Below, in pieces: positions 46,384-54,583 of a DNA stretch of 56,171 bases. The notes beneath the pieces are model-generated. The model worked only from the letters and a program-made list of their open reading frames with translations. It made no database searches and was not told the origin of the DNA. This DNA is from Xenorhabdus khoisanae (lineage in GTDB: Bacteria; Pseudomonadota; Gammaproteobacteria; Enterobacterales; Enterobacteriaceae). Each line of letters opens with the position of its first letter. Within the stretch, counting starts at the first letter, position 1. The stretch is from NCBI RefSeq assembly GCF_001037465.1, contig NZ_LFCV01000099.1, positions 1-56,171 of the forward strand, in the 5' to 3' direction. A program made the position numbers and the translations under genes.

Positions 46384-47406
46384 TCAATAGTGCTTCATAT
46401 TACTCAAAACGTTAAATACTTCTTCATCAATTCCTAAGCATTCATCTTTTTCAGTTTTTTGATGGAATATTTGATTTTTAGGTATGATAGCCTTATTTAA
46501 GTATCTAAATTCTGACTCTGTAATCGAACTACAATATTGACCTTGTGCAAATGATGTTTTTTCTCTCCAGGGGTGATGAGAAAGAGTCTGTTCACCTAAC
46601 CGAGAATGATATCTACTAACTTGATTATCATGAGATAATTGCATAGCAAAGTAATCTTCAATAAAACAAAAACCCTTAATCGGTGAATTTGCATTTCTGG
46701 ATTCTTCAGCAACCCATTCTAACCCTAACTTACATAATTTCCTAACAATAGCAATAGAGAACGCAACTAAAAGAACACACTGACTCCTATTAAAAAATGA
46801 CCCTCTTTTTTCAACACCTTCTTCTATTTTTCTCAATGCACTAAGTCCCTCCATATCGCCTTTGTCGAATTGACTAAAAATATGCTCAATGATGCCCATA
46901 CCAACGCCATCAAATTTGATTTCTTCATTTAGAACCATGGAGTTCATTGTTATATTTTTATTTATAAACCTTATACCCAAGTCTGCCCAATTATTAAGTT
47001 TAATATTGTATTTTGTTGCTTTTTTCATTAAGATGTTTTGAAATGATAAACTATTCTTATTTTTAAGTATAAAGGATATCCAATTCTCATAGATATAACG
47101 ACAAGCATCTATTTCTAGTTTACAAGCTCGACCTTGCATATAACCAGATACCCTTTTATATAAATAATCAAAATTATTACTCGTAAATTCACCTTTACTG
47201 TTCCCATACATAAATGAAATAAAATTCCTTATTATTCTTCCTGCCTGACCTTGATCTCTTACCGGGTCTGGTGATATATTTATTGCCATATTTAAATCAT
47301 CTATCAACATATACACATTTTCACTCTTATCTCTTTTGAGAAGATATTGAAAATAATTTTTTCTGGCAGTATTTTCACCATAAATAAAAATAATATTTTT
47401 TTTCAT
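46384..47406 (-). CDS. Unknown low-GC protein
   Basis: Not recognised. The 340 residues look soluble, mostly helical, with no signal peptide. The start KKNIIFIYGENTARKNYF is a beta strand followed by a loop, a little like a nucleotide-binding or Rossmann-type start, but there is no full Walker motif. No other known catalytic motif is seen. GAGG precedes the ATG. The gene is distinctly AT-rich compared with neighbours, so it was probably acquired. It lies beside a broken acetyltransferase gene. It may be a defence, toxin or effector gene, but there is no specific evidence. Confidence 0.65.
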   Translation of the reverse strand: MKKNIIFIYGENTARKNYFQYLLKRDKSENVYMLIDDLNMAINISPDPVRDQGQAGRIIRNFISFMYGNSKGEFTSNNFDYLYKRVSGYMQGRACKLEIDACRYIYENWISFILKNKNSLSFQNILMKKATKYNIKLNNWADLGIRFINKNITMNSMVLNEEIKFDGVGMGIIEHIFSQFDKGDMEGLSALRKIEEGVEKRGSFFNRSQCVLLVAFSIAIVRKLCKLGLEWVAEESRNANSPIKGFCFIEDYFAMQLSHDNQVSRYHSRLGEQTLSHHPWREKTSFAQGQYCSSITESEFRYLNKAIIPKNQIFHQKTEKDECLGIDEEVFNVLSNMKHY

Positions 47407-47516
47407 GTGATTTACCTCAACTATATCATTTTACCCTGATAGGCACTGGGAAATAGAAAATGATTTTCATCATGCTAAAAGCATAAATTTAATTATTCAA
47501 TTTTTTATTCCTTTTA

Positions 47517-48404
47517 TCACTTTGCTCCATGCAAAAATGGAATAATTTTCTCTTTCATCGCTTGCATAAATTGTGGCGGGAAACTATGCCCCATTTTGGG
47601 GATTGATAAAAATTCAGCATCGGTAATACGTTTGGCCGTATCTTCGCCACAGGCAATCGGAATCAAAGGATCATCTTCACCATGTACAACCAATGTTGGA
47701 CAACGAATTTTTGCCAAAAGATCGACTCGGTGAGAATCTGCCATTACCGCCAATGTCTGCCGCATCGAACTGTTAGGATGATACCCACTACGGCGCAAGG
47801 TCATCCGCAAATGCTGGGCCAACTTATCTTTATCTAATGATTCAGAGGGAGAAACAACAGCTTGTATGATGTTAAGCTGATGAGTGATCAGCTCATCTTC
47901 ACTAGTGCCTCCCGGCTTAGCCAATAATGCCGCCATCACTTCTGGCTGAGGCTGGGGAAGATAGTGAGCACCACTTGAACTCATAATACTCACCAAACTG
48001 ATAACTCGTTCAGGGTAAGTTGCTGCCAGCCTTTGGGCAATCATACCTCCCATTGAGGCACCAATAATGTGAGCTTGTGAAATATTTAACGCATCGAGTA
48101 CTCCCAAGGCATCATCTGTCATATCTTGCATACTGTAAGGAGTACGGACCGGCAACCCCAAACGAAAACGGAGTTTTTGCCAAAAAAATGTGGACTGCCG
48201 GAGGTGATCAAATTGCTGGCTTAACCCGGCATCACGGTTATCATAACGGATTACGCGAAACCCGGCCGCGACTAATAGGTTTACTATTTCATCAGGCCAG
48301 TCAATAAGCTGCATTCCCAACCCCATGATAAGCAAAACGGCTGGGCGTGTTTCCCCACCACTATCTTCAACTTCAATCGAAATATGATTGGCAGTAATTT
48401 TCAT
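47517..48404 (-). CDS. Alpha/beta hydrolase
   Basis: A 295-residue alpha/beta-fold hydrolase. Near the start are LLIMGLGMQLIDWPDEIV (oxyanion side) and GFRVIRYDNRDAGLSQ, typical of the group that includes aclacinomycin methylesterase-like and other small-molecule esterases. The nucleophile elbow is GASMGGMIAQ (Ser near 117), the acid is probably in VVHGEDDPLIP, and the His in KMGHSFPPQF. The ATG at 48404 is chosen, with AAAGG about 9 bases upstream, in place of a TTG at 48413. It is divergent from the yhf operon. Substrate unknown. Confidence 0.8.
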   Translation of the reverse strand: MKITANHISIEVEDSGGETRPAVLLIMGLGMQLIDWPDEIVNLLVAAGFRVIRYDNRDAGLSQQFDHLRQSTFFWQKLRFRLGLPVRTPYSMQDMTDDALGVLDALNISQAHIIGASMGGMIAQRLAATYPERVISLVSIMSSSGAHYLPQPQPEVMAALLAKPGGTSEDELITHQLNIIQAVVSPSESLDKDKLAQHLRMTLRRSGYHPNSSMRQTLAVMADSHRVDLLAKIRCPTLVVHGEDDPLIPIACGEDTAKRITDAEFLSIPKMGHSFPPQFMQAMKEKIIPFLHGAK

Positions 48405-48949
48405 AGGTGGCAACCTTTTGATATATATACTTCATCTTTCAAAAAATAGCTTTATTAACTGCGCCACAGCTAGGAATTCATTGGGTATAGATAGAAACAA
48501 CTTAAAATATGAAACTAAAATAAAATCCTGAAACAAACAAGATTTTTTTATTGCGCATAACAACAGAAAAAGCTAAGTTTTGCTGCGTTTAGATAAATTA
48601 CATCCAACAGGATATTTTATTGATTCATACAATAATAACGTAAAGAACATAACCTAATTATTCTATCGCGTGACAAATAGTGTAGCAAAAATCACCATCC
48701 AGAAAGAAAAATACAGTGATCTGGCATAGAAATTTCCCCCACATTCCCTATATTCTCCCATAATAACGATTTTGATATCTTCAGGGCAAAATAAAAATAT
48801 ATCTTCAAAATATTGATAATATTAGACTTTATTATTTTTTAAATTTTCATTTTTTTAATAATTGTGATATTAATCCCCTTTCTTTAATTCGCTTGTTGCG
48901 GTTTATGTTCAAATTTATGAATATAAACGAGAATGGATAACAACTTGTA
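48405..48949. other. Intergenic region, 545 bp, between divergent hydrolase and yhf operon
   Basis: AT-rich. It should hold the promoters of both the hydrolase and yhfZ. I saw no ORF with a ribosome site, no terminator and no clear operator. The yhfZ Shine-Dalgarno is weak. Confidence 0.5.
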
Positions 48950-49858
48950 ATGATAAGTCAAACATTCATTAAAAAAGAGGGGATTGCACAGGCTTTTCTG
49001 GCCCGTTATCTCCTCTCTGAACAATGTGGTAACCGGCTGAAAACCATTGAATTACTGGCTAAAGAATGCGATTTGTCCGTGGGTTTGATGCAAGCAGCAT
49101 TAAAATCTCTCGAACAAGTACAGGCGGTTGGAATTAAGCGTCGTGGTCGTAATGGTAGTTTCCTTGCTCAGATAAACCACAAATTACTCTTGGAATATGC
49201 CGATATCGGCAATGTGGTCTGCGCAATGCCTCTTCCTTATACCCGTGCCTATGAAGGGCTGGCAAGTGGTTTAAAAGCACAATGTGCAGGTGTTCCTTTC
49301 TACTTTGCGCATATGCGTGGCTCAGATATCCGCATTGAATGTTTACTGAATGGTGTTTACGACTTAGCCGTAACATCAAGACTTGCCGCAGAGCAGCACC
49401 CAGAAAATAAAGATCTATATATTGCGCTTTCACTAGGGACACAAAGTTACACAGACAGGCATAGGCTAATCTTTCGTCATGGCGAAATGGAATCCATTCG
49501 CCGCGTGGGATTAGACAGTACCTCAGCAGACCAAAAAATAATGACAGAGCAATTTTTTGCCGGAAAAGAAATTGAATTGGTCGAGGTTTCTTACCATGAA
49601 TGCCTGAATCAAATCATCAAAGGCCACATTGATGCGGCCATCTGGAACGTCGGAGAAGGCCACGAACTGATAGTACAGGGCCTGATGACGCAACTCCCGG
49701 ATAACAGCGAATGCTTTATCAAGGCTTCTGAAGCCGTTATCCTTGCCCGCAAGGATAATATCCCCATCCAGCAACTCCTGCATACTATGGTTGATAAGGA
49801 AGTCTTACTGACTCATCAACGAAATGTCGTAGCAGGCATCATCGAGCCCGTTTATTGA
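48950..49858 (+). CDS. yhfZ: YhfZ-family transcriptional regulator
   Basis: Putative regulator of the yhf operon. The 302 residues (301 in E. coli YhfZ) have an N-terminal winged-helix/HTH part (about 15-65; RLKTIELLAKECDLSVGLMQ, SLEQVQAVGIKRRGRNGSFL) joined to a binding-protein-like domain (about 85-300; MPLPYTRAYEGLASGLKAQC, LLNGVYDLAVTSRLAAEQ, DAAIWNVGEGHELIVQG). The second part likely binds the operon substrate or product. First gene of an operon that reads yhfZ to yhfS on the plus strand. Function is poorly known even in E. coli. Confidence 0.93.
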   Translation: MISQTFIKKEGIAQAFLARYLLSEQCGNRLKTIELLAKECDLSVGLMQAALKSLEQVQAVGIKRRGRNGSFLAQINHKLLLEYADIGNVVCAMPLPYTRAYEGLASGLKAQCAGVPFYFAHMRGSDIRIECLLNGVYDLAVTSRLAAEQHPENKDLYIALSLGTQSYTDRHRLIFRHGEMESIRRVGLDSTSADQKIMTEQFFAGKEIELVEVSYHECLNQIIKGHIDAAIWNVGEGHELIVQGLMTQLPDNSECFIKASEAVILARKDNIPIQQLLHTMVDKEVLLTHQRNVVAGIIEPVY

Positions 49859-49912
49859 CACTCTAACAATCAAAATAAACTGTTTATTAATACTGACGTA
49901 TAACAAAAAGCA

Positions 49913-50275
49913 ATGGTAGAACAACGCTTAACTATCTTGTTGCAAGGTGGTGTCATCGACCAAGATATCTACGATGACATGCTGAATGTTGTGCATGCTC
50001 TGGAAGATACCTGGCGTATCCCTATCCATCACCCGCAAGGCGAAATGGCGCTTACCCATATGGCAAGTGCTTTTATGCGTTCACGTCGCGGTGAAAAGGT
50101 CTCTCCTCTGGATAAAGACATTCTGTCAAACATTGAGCAATCTGAAGACTACAATCGATTACTGACAATTCATCACTCTTTGATAGAAAACTTCAAAGTG
50201 AAGCTAGATCCCAGTGAAGAAGGCTATCTGTTAGTGAATTTATATGGTTTAATGCTTTCGATCGAAAGTGACTAG
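49913..50275 (+). CDS. yhfY: PRD-domain protein YhfY
   Basis: A 120-residue protein made of a single PRD (PTS regulation domain)-like unit. Histidines placed as in PRDs are visible in LEDTWRIPIHHPQGEMALTH and TIHHSLIENFKV. In PTS-controlled regulators such histidines are phosphorylated by HPr or EIIB; a stand-alone PRD is unusual. It follows yhfZ by 54 bp and may modify YhfZ or the transporter. Matches E. coli YhfY in size and position. Confidence 0.9.
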   Translation: MVEQRLTILLQGGVIDQDIYDDMLNVVHALEDTWRIPIHHPQGEMALTHMASAFMRSRRGEKVSPLDKDILSNIEQSEDYNRLLTIHHSLIENFKVKLDPSEEGYLLVNLYGLMLSIESD

Positions 50276-50382
50276 CTTTTGGTTCCATTATAAATATTCA
50301 AAAAAATGAAGATTAATCTCCACAGAAAATTTTAATTCTTACACAGCCTTGCTGCTTTGCAGACAGATATGAAGGGAAGCCT

Positions 50383-51558
50383 ATGTTTATTGACGCATTG
50401 AAAAAACAGAACCCCAAATTGATTGAAGTTGCAAAAGAGCTTTGGCAACAGGGCGTCATTTTACCAGATACTTACATCATTGATGTCGATCAGGTCTTGA
50501 ATAATGGTCGGCGCTTACTACAAGTCGCAGAGCAGTATGGCATTGAACTCTATTTGATGACCAAACAAATCGGGCGCAATCCATGGTTGACCAAGAAATT
50601 GGTTGAGCTCGGTTATCGCGGCGTTGTTGCTGTCGATTTCAGGGAAGCCTATAGCCTGAGCCAGCATGGTGTACCACTGTGCCACATCGGCCACTTGGTG
50701 CAAACACCGACACATTTAATCGAAACCATGCTCAAGCATAAGCCAGATATCATCACAGTATATTCGCTTGAAAAAGCACAAGCCATTTCGGATGCTGCGG
50801 AGAAATTGGGACGAATTCAGCCCGTCATGCTGAAAATATTTGATAAACGAGATATTGCTTTCCCCGGTCAAGAAGCGGGTATCACCTTCAGTGAACTCGA
50901 TGCCACCGTGGATGCCTTAAAACATATGCCCGGCATTAAATTGAGCGGCCTGACTCATTTCCCTTGTCTATCATGGGATGAACGGTACCAGACAACCTTA
51001 CCTACCACTAATTTGCTGACCCTCATTCGTGCACGAAACCGACTCGAACAACTCGGAATTAACCTTTCACAAATCAATGCCCCGGCAGCATCAAGCTGTA
51101 ACACCATTCCATTACTGTCCAAATACGGTGCCACCCATCTGGAACCGGGCCATGCCTTGACCGGAACTGTCCCCGCCAATATCAGTGGTCAAGAGCCGGA
51201 ACATGTTGCTATGGTCTATGTCACGGAAGTCTCTCATCACTACGATGGCAATAGTTACTGCTACGGTGGCGGTTACTATAAACGTGGGCACATGAAACAT
51301 GCACTGGTTTTCCATGAGCACACGATTTCTCCCAAAAAAGTGCGCATACTGCGATTGGGAGAACCCTGCATTGATTACAACCTCCCGCTGTCAGGCACTC
51401 ATCCTATCGGTAGTCCTGTGATCATGTGTTTCCGCCCTCAAATTTTCGTGACTCGCAGTGATGTCGCTCTTGTTTCAGGTATTCAATCAGGTTCTCCAAA
51501 ACTTGAAGGCATTTATGACAGCCAAGGGAATTGGAAAAATAGTGGCTATTCTAAATAA
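50383..51558 (+). CDS. yhfX: PLP-dependent YhfX, alanine-racemase-like fold
   Basis: A 391-residue protein with the N-terminal PLP barrel of the alanine racemase superfamily (fold type III). The start of the barrel, YIIDVDQVLNNGRRLLQVAE then YLMTKQIGRNPWLTKKL, places the likely PLP lysine at about residue 64 (TKQIGR). A C-terminal beta domain follows (about 260-391; HALTGTVPANISGQEPEHVA, GGGYYKRGHMKHALVF). Likely activity: racemase, lyase or related reaction on an amino compound; no substrate is known. AGGGAAG precedes the ATG. In E. coli, yhfW comes next; here there is a relic instead. Confidence 0.92.
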   Translation: MFIDALKKQNPKLIEVAKELWQQGVILPDTYIIDVDQVLNNGRRLLQVAEQYGIELYLMTKQIGRNPWLTKKLVELGYRGVVAVDFREAYSLSQHGVPLCHIGHLVQTPTHLIETMLKHKPDIITVYSLEKAQAISDAAEKLGRIQPVMLKIFDKRDIAFPGQEAGITFSELDATVDALKHMPGIKLSGLTHFPCLSWDERYQTTLPTTNLLTLIRARNRLEQLGINLSQINAPAASSCNTIPLLSKYGATHLEPGHALTGTVPANISGQEPEHVAMVYVTEVSHHYDGNSYCYGGGYYKRGHMKHALVFHEHTISPKKVRILRLGEPCIDYNLPLSGTHPIGSPVIMCFRPQIFVTRSDVALVSGIQSGSPKLEGIYDSQGNWKNSGYSK

Positions 51559-51634
51559 TCCCTCAATATAGGTATTACATATAATAATATTCCGTCATTA
51601 AATAATGTTATTTTCGCTATAGTGGATTTACCGC

Positions 51635-51820
51635 ATGATCCTGAGCAAACATTTTATGGGATACTACAACCAGACTGGGGATACGCCCACACATTCCGCT
51701 TCGTATTCCTCATCCAGCATTAATGCAGTTGAAGGCACACTCGGGCCGTGGGATATCAAAGGTATCGAGTTAAAAGCCGGGGGTACACACTGCAACATTC
51801 ATCAGAAAATCGAACCGTAA
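51635..51820 (+). pseudogene. Short ORF in the place of yhfW; probable relic
   Basis: E. coli order is yhfX-yhfW-php, with YhfW a phosphopentomutase-like protein of about 408 residues. Here only 270 bp separate yhfX from php. A 61-codon ORF ends in EGTLGPWDIKGIELKAGG and could be the distal remnant of yhfW, though I could not align it. A second frame just upstream (IVDLPHDPEQTFYGILQ) also stays open for some 35 codons, suggesting frameshifted coding sequence. A small genuine gene is the alternative. Confidence 0.4.
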
Positions 51821-51828
51821 ATCATCAT

Positions 51829-52728
51829 TTGGCAATAGAAACAGATAGCCGCATTGACGCCTCTGGCTATACCTATGTACATGAGCATCTGCATATCGAT
51901 CTTTCTGTTGCAAAAAGCAACCTTGATTGCCGATTGGATCAATATGATCTGATCGTTGATGAGCTGCATCATCTCTATACCCTCGGGGTAAGGAATATCG
52001 TGGAGATGACTAACCGTTACATGGGACGCAATGCGGTTTTTCTACTGGATTTAATGCGTGATACCCATATCAATATCATCGCCTCGACAGGCTACTATAA
52101 ACAGCCCTTTTTCCCAGCCCATTTCAGTGAATTGAGTGTACAGACGATCGCCGATGAGATGATCTCAGAGATCGAAATCGGCATTGATGGCACCGAATTA
52201 AAAGCCGGGGTGATCGCAGAGATAGGTTCCAGTCTCGGGCAAATCACCGAAAATGAGAAAAAAGTATTTGCCGCCGCCGCTCTGGCACATCAGGCCACAG
52301 GTTGCCCCATTTCCACCCATACCACATTGGGCACAATGGGGCTCGAACAATTGATGCTGCTAGAAGGATTTGGCGTATCCCCCAAACATGTGGCTATCGG
52401 CCATTGTGACCTTAAAGATAATCTGGATACCATCATTCCGTTGCTGGAAGCCGGGGCATGGGTACAATTCGATACCATCGGCAAAAATAATTACTACCCA
52501 GACAGCCGACGCATTGCCATGTTGCAGGAAATCGCCAAGTTTGGGTTACTTGAGCGAGTAATGCTTTCTCAAGATATCACTCGCCGCTCTCATTTAAAAA
52601 GCAATGGGGGAAACGGGTTCGACTATCTGTTAACCGTATTCGTTCCTATGTTGCGGGAAGCTGGTTTTTCCCAAACGCAGATAGACCAAATGCTACGCGA
52701 TAATCCTGTACGATTTTTCCAACGTTGA
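51829..52728 (+). CDS. php: Phosphotriesterase homology protein Php (YhfV)
   Basis: Metal-dependent amidohydrolase-fold enzyme; the natural substrate is unknown. The PTE-family metal ligands are present: HEHLHIDL (His-x-His), the bridging Glu in GVIAEIGSS that replaces the carbamylated Lys of true phosphotriesterase, His in PISTHTTLGT, His in IGHCDLKDNLD and Asp in MLSQDITRRSH. Similarity to E. coli Php covers the entire length from ASGYTYVHEHL. No ATG fits: in-frame TTG at 51829 gives 299 residues (292 in E. coli), whereas the ATG at 51748 adds a tail that overlaps the yhfW relic. The start is unsettled, probably because of the deletion next door. Confidence 0.9.
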   Translation: MAIETDSRIDASGYTYVHEHLHIDLSVAKSNLDCRLDQYDLIVDELHHLYTLGVRNIVEMTNRYMGRNAVFLLDLMRDTHINIIASTGYYKQPFFPAHFSELSVQTIADEMISEIEIGIDGTELKAGVIAEIGSSLGQITENEKKVFAAAALAHQATGCPISTHTTLGTMGLEQLMLLEGFGVSPKHVAIGHCDLKDNLDTIIPLLEAGAWVQFDTIGKNNYYPDSRRIAMLQEIAKFGLLERVMLSQDITRRSHLKSNGGNGFDYLLTVFVPMLREAGFSQTQIDQMLRDNPVRFFQR

Positions 52729-52786
52729 GTTTTCCAAGGCAAGGTTTTCAAGAACAGGTTTTCAAAAACCAGGTTTTTAAAAAAAC
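52727..52786 (+). repeat. Short degenerate direct repeats after php
   Basis: Units AGGTTTTCAAGAAC (52742-52755), AGGTTTTCAAAAAC (52756-52769) and AGGTTTTTAAAAAAAC (52771-52786) are in tandem; a weaker related unit begins at the php stop (AGTTTTCCAAGGCA, 52728-52741). Probably replication slippage; no function is evident. Confidence 0.75.
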
Positions 52787-52856
52787 GTGTTCAAGAAAAT
52801 AAAAAAATAACTTTTAAAAGCAATCCGATAGAAGATACAAAAAGAGGGATAACAGC

Positions 52857-53219
52857 ATGAGATTTGTCATTGGTGGGCAAATAGAGAAAGAGGCGATAGC
52901 CGAGAATATTCGTCAATTAGCAGGAGATAAAGCCACTTCCATTACAGTCATGAATGACATCGAAGCCGCTATGGCAATTAAAAATGGCGATGCAGATTAC
53001 TACTTTGGCGCATGCAACACCGGTGGTGGTGGTGCATTGGCAATCGCAATCGCCCTTATCGGCTTCGAACAATGTGCCACCATAGGCATGCCGGGCAAAA
53101 TTCTGTCTGACGATGAAATTATTGCTCACGTGAAAGCAGGTAAAAAAGCATTTGGTTTCACAGGACAAGATATTGAGATCGTCCTGCCAGTGATAATTAA
53201 CACCATCATCTCACTATAA
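52857..53219 (+). CDS. yhfU: YhfU, small Gly-rich protein paired with YhfT
   Basis: A 120-residue protein of the DUF2620/YhfU family (117 in E. coli). It begins RFVIGGQIEKEAIAENIRQL, has NGDADYYFGACNTGGGGALA (a Cys before a Gly-rich loop, near residue 56) and ends with GKKAFGFTGQDIE. This pattern recalls the glycine-rich SFCGS family proteins that accompany DUF4310/4311 membrane proteins in other operons; that link is my inference. It is followed after 10 bp by yhfT, so the two probably act together, perhaps as a transporter component. Function unknown. Confidence 0.9.
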   Translation: MRFVIGGQIEKEAIAENIRQLAGDKATSITVMNDIEAAMAIKNGDADYYFGACNTGGGGALAIAIALIGFEQCATIGMPGKILSDDEIIAHVKAGKKAFGFTGQDIEIVLPVIINTIISL

Positions 53220-53229
53220 GGAACCTATC

Positions 53230-54579
53230 ATGCAGCATCTTCATGATTTCCTGATCAGATTGATGGAAGTTGATCCTTTCAAAGCGGGATTATTGGCAGC
53301 AATCGGGGCTATTGCTGCCATGATGGCAAACCGCGGTATCGCTGTTTTCCATGATGGCCTGCGTCCTCTATTGCCTGAATACCTTGAAGGACGGATGAGC
53401 CGAAAAGTACTCGCCGCAACCAGCTTCGCTCTGAGCATTGGTTTAGTTGTCGGTTTTGGTATTCCCTTTTCACTCACCGCTCCCATTGTGCTGGTTCACA
53501 GTCTGTTACTCGGCACTGACATGATTGGCATCTGGTGTGCCAACAGCCGAAGAGGCTTTATCGCCTCTGGTATCATCGGTGCCCTGTATGCCATTGCCTT
53601 GCTGGCCGGCCTGCGTTCGGTGGTAGAACTGTTTGCCCTGCTGCCCGTCAATTTCACCGATGACCTCAAAAAAGTCGGTGATCCGATTGTGGCTTGCTTT
53701 GCCCTATTCCCTGCCATGGTCGTCGGTTATCAATATGGCTATCGCAAAGGTCTATTAGTCATGCTTACTGCACTGGTTGGCTATCTAGCCACCAAAGCAA
53801 TTGGCCCATTGAGCTTTGGCGGCATGATCGAAAAACCCGTCAGCATTGACCCTAACGGCGCTGCATTGCTGCTATCGATGATTGCCATGTTCTACTTTGC
53901 GATGCGCGAGCGTCCTGCTCAATCGACAGAGCAAAAAGGAGCCAATGAAGTCTTGGTCGGCCTGTTCTCAACCCGTATAGAACGCATCCAGAAAAACAAG
54001 TGGCTGCTGATTCTGTGTGGTGGCCTGACCGCCAGTGCGGCAACCATGTCTTTCAGCCTGCTGGCGGAAGGCCCGGTTTCCTTGCAACTGATGGCGCAAG
54101 GCGAGCAGACAAACGCATTGCTGGTAGCATTGGCACGTGCCATTGGTTTTATTCCATTAGTGGGTACAACAGCGATAGCGACCGGCGTTTACAGCCCGAA
54201 TGGCATGAAATTCGTATTTGTGGCGGGGCTGGCGACCAACAACCCGTGGATTGCCTTTGTTGCGGGTGGTATCACCATGTTCATCGAAATCCAGCTGCTG
54301 GCGAAAATTGCAATCTGGCTGGATAAATACCCTGGCGTGAAAGCGTGTAGCGGACACATTCGTACCGCGATCACTAAAATGCTCGAAGTGGCCTTGCTGG
54401 TTGGTGCTATGATTGCCTCCAACGCCATTCTGCCGGGAATGGGCTTTATGATCGTGGCGGGTATCTACCTGCTCAACCGTACCTCTAAACGTCCTTTAGT
54501 GGAAATGGCTATCGGCCCAATCGCAACAATTACCGTGGGTATTCTTGCGAACTTGCTCTTTCTGCTGGGAATAAAATAA
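53230..54579 (+). CDS. yhfT: YhfT, polytopic membrane transporter-like protein
   Basis: A 449-residue integral membrane protein, about 434 in E. coli YhfT. About eleven or twelve hydrophobic segments are seen (KAGLLAAIGAIAAMMANRGI, FALSIGLVVGFGIPFSLTAP, and later ones to the end). Segments with many Gly and short loops suggest a transport function; the family is uncharacterised. It lies 10 bp after yhfU and 4 bp before yhfS. With the PRD protein YhfY this raises the possibility of a PTS-related uptake system for an unknown compound. Confidence 0.92.
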   Translation: MQHLHDFLIRLMEVDPFKAGLLAAIGAIAAMMANRGIAVFHDGLRPLLPEYLEGRMSRKVLAATSFALSIGLVVGFGIPFSLTAPIVLVHSLLLGTDMIGIWCANSRRGFIASGIIGALYAIALLAGLRSVVELFALLPVNFTDDLKKVGDPIVACFALFPAMVVGYQYGYRKGLLVMLTALVGYLATKAIGPLSFGGMIEKPVSIDPNGAALLLSMIAMFYFAMRERPAQSTEQKGANEVLVGLFSTRIERIQKNKWLLILCGGLTASAATMSFSLLAEGPVSLQLMAQGEQTNALLVALARAIGFIPLVGTTAIATGVYSPNGMKFVFVAGLATNNPWIAFVAGGITMFIEIQLLAKIAIWLDKYPGVKACSGHIRTAITKMLEVALLVGAMIASNAILPGMGFMIVAGIYLLNRTSKRPLVEMAIGPIATITVGILANLLFLLGIK

Positions 54580-54583
54580 GAAA

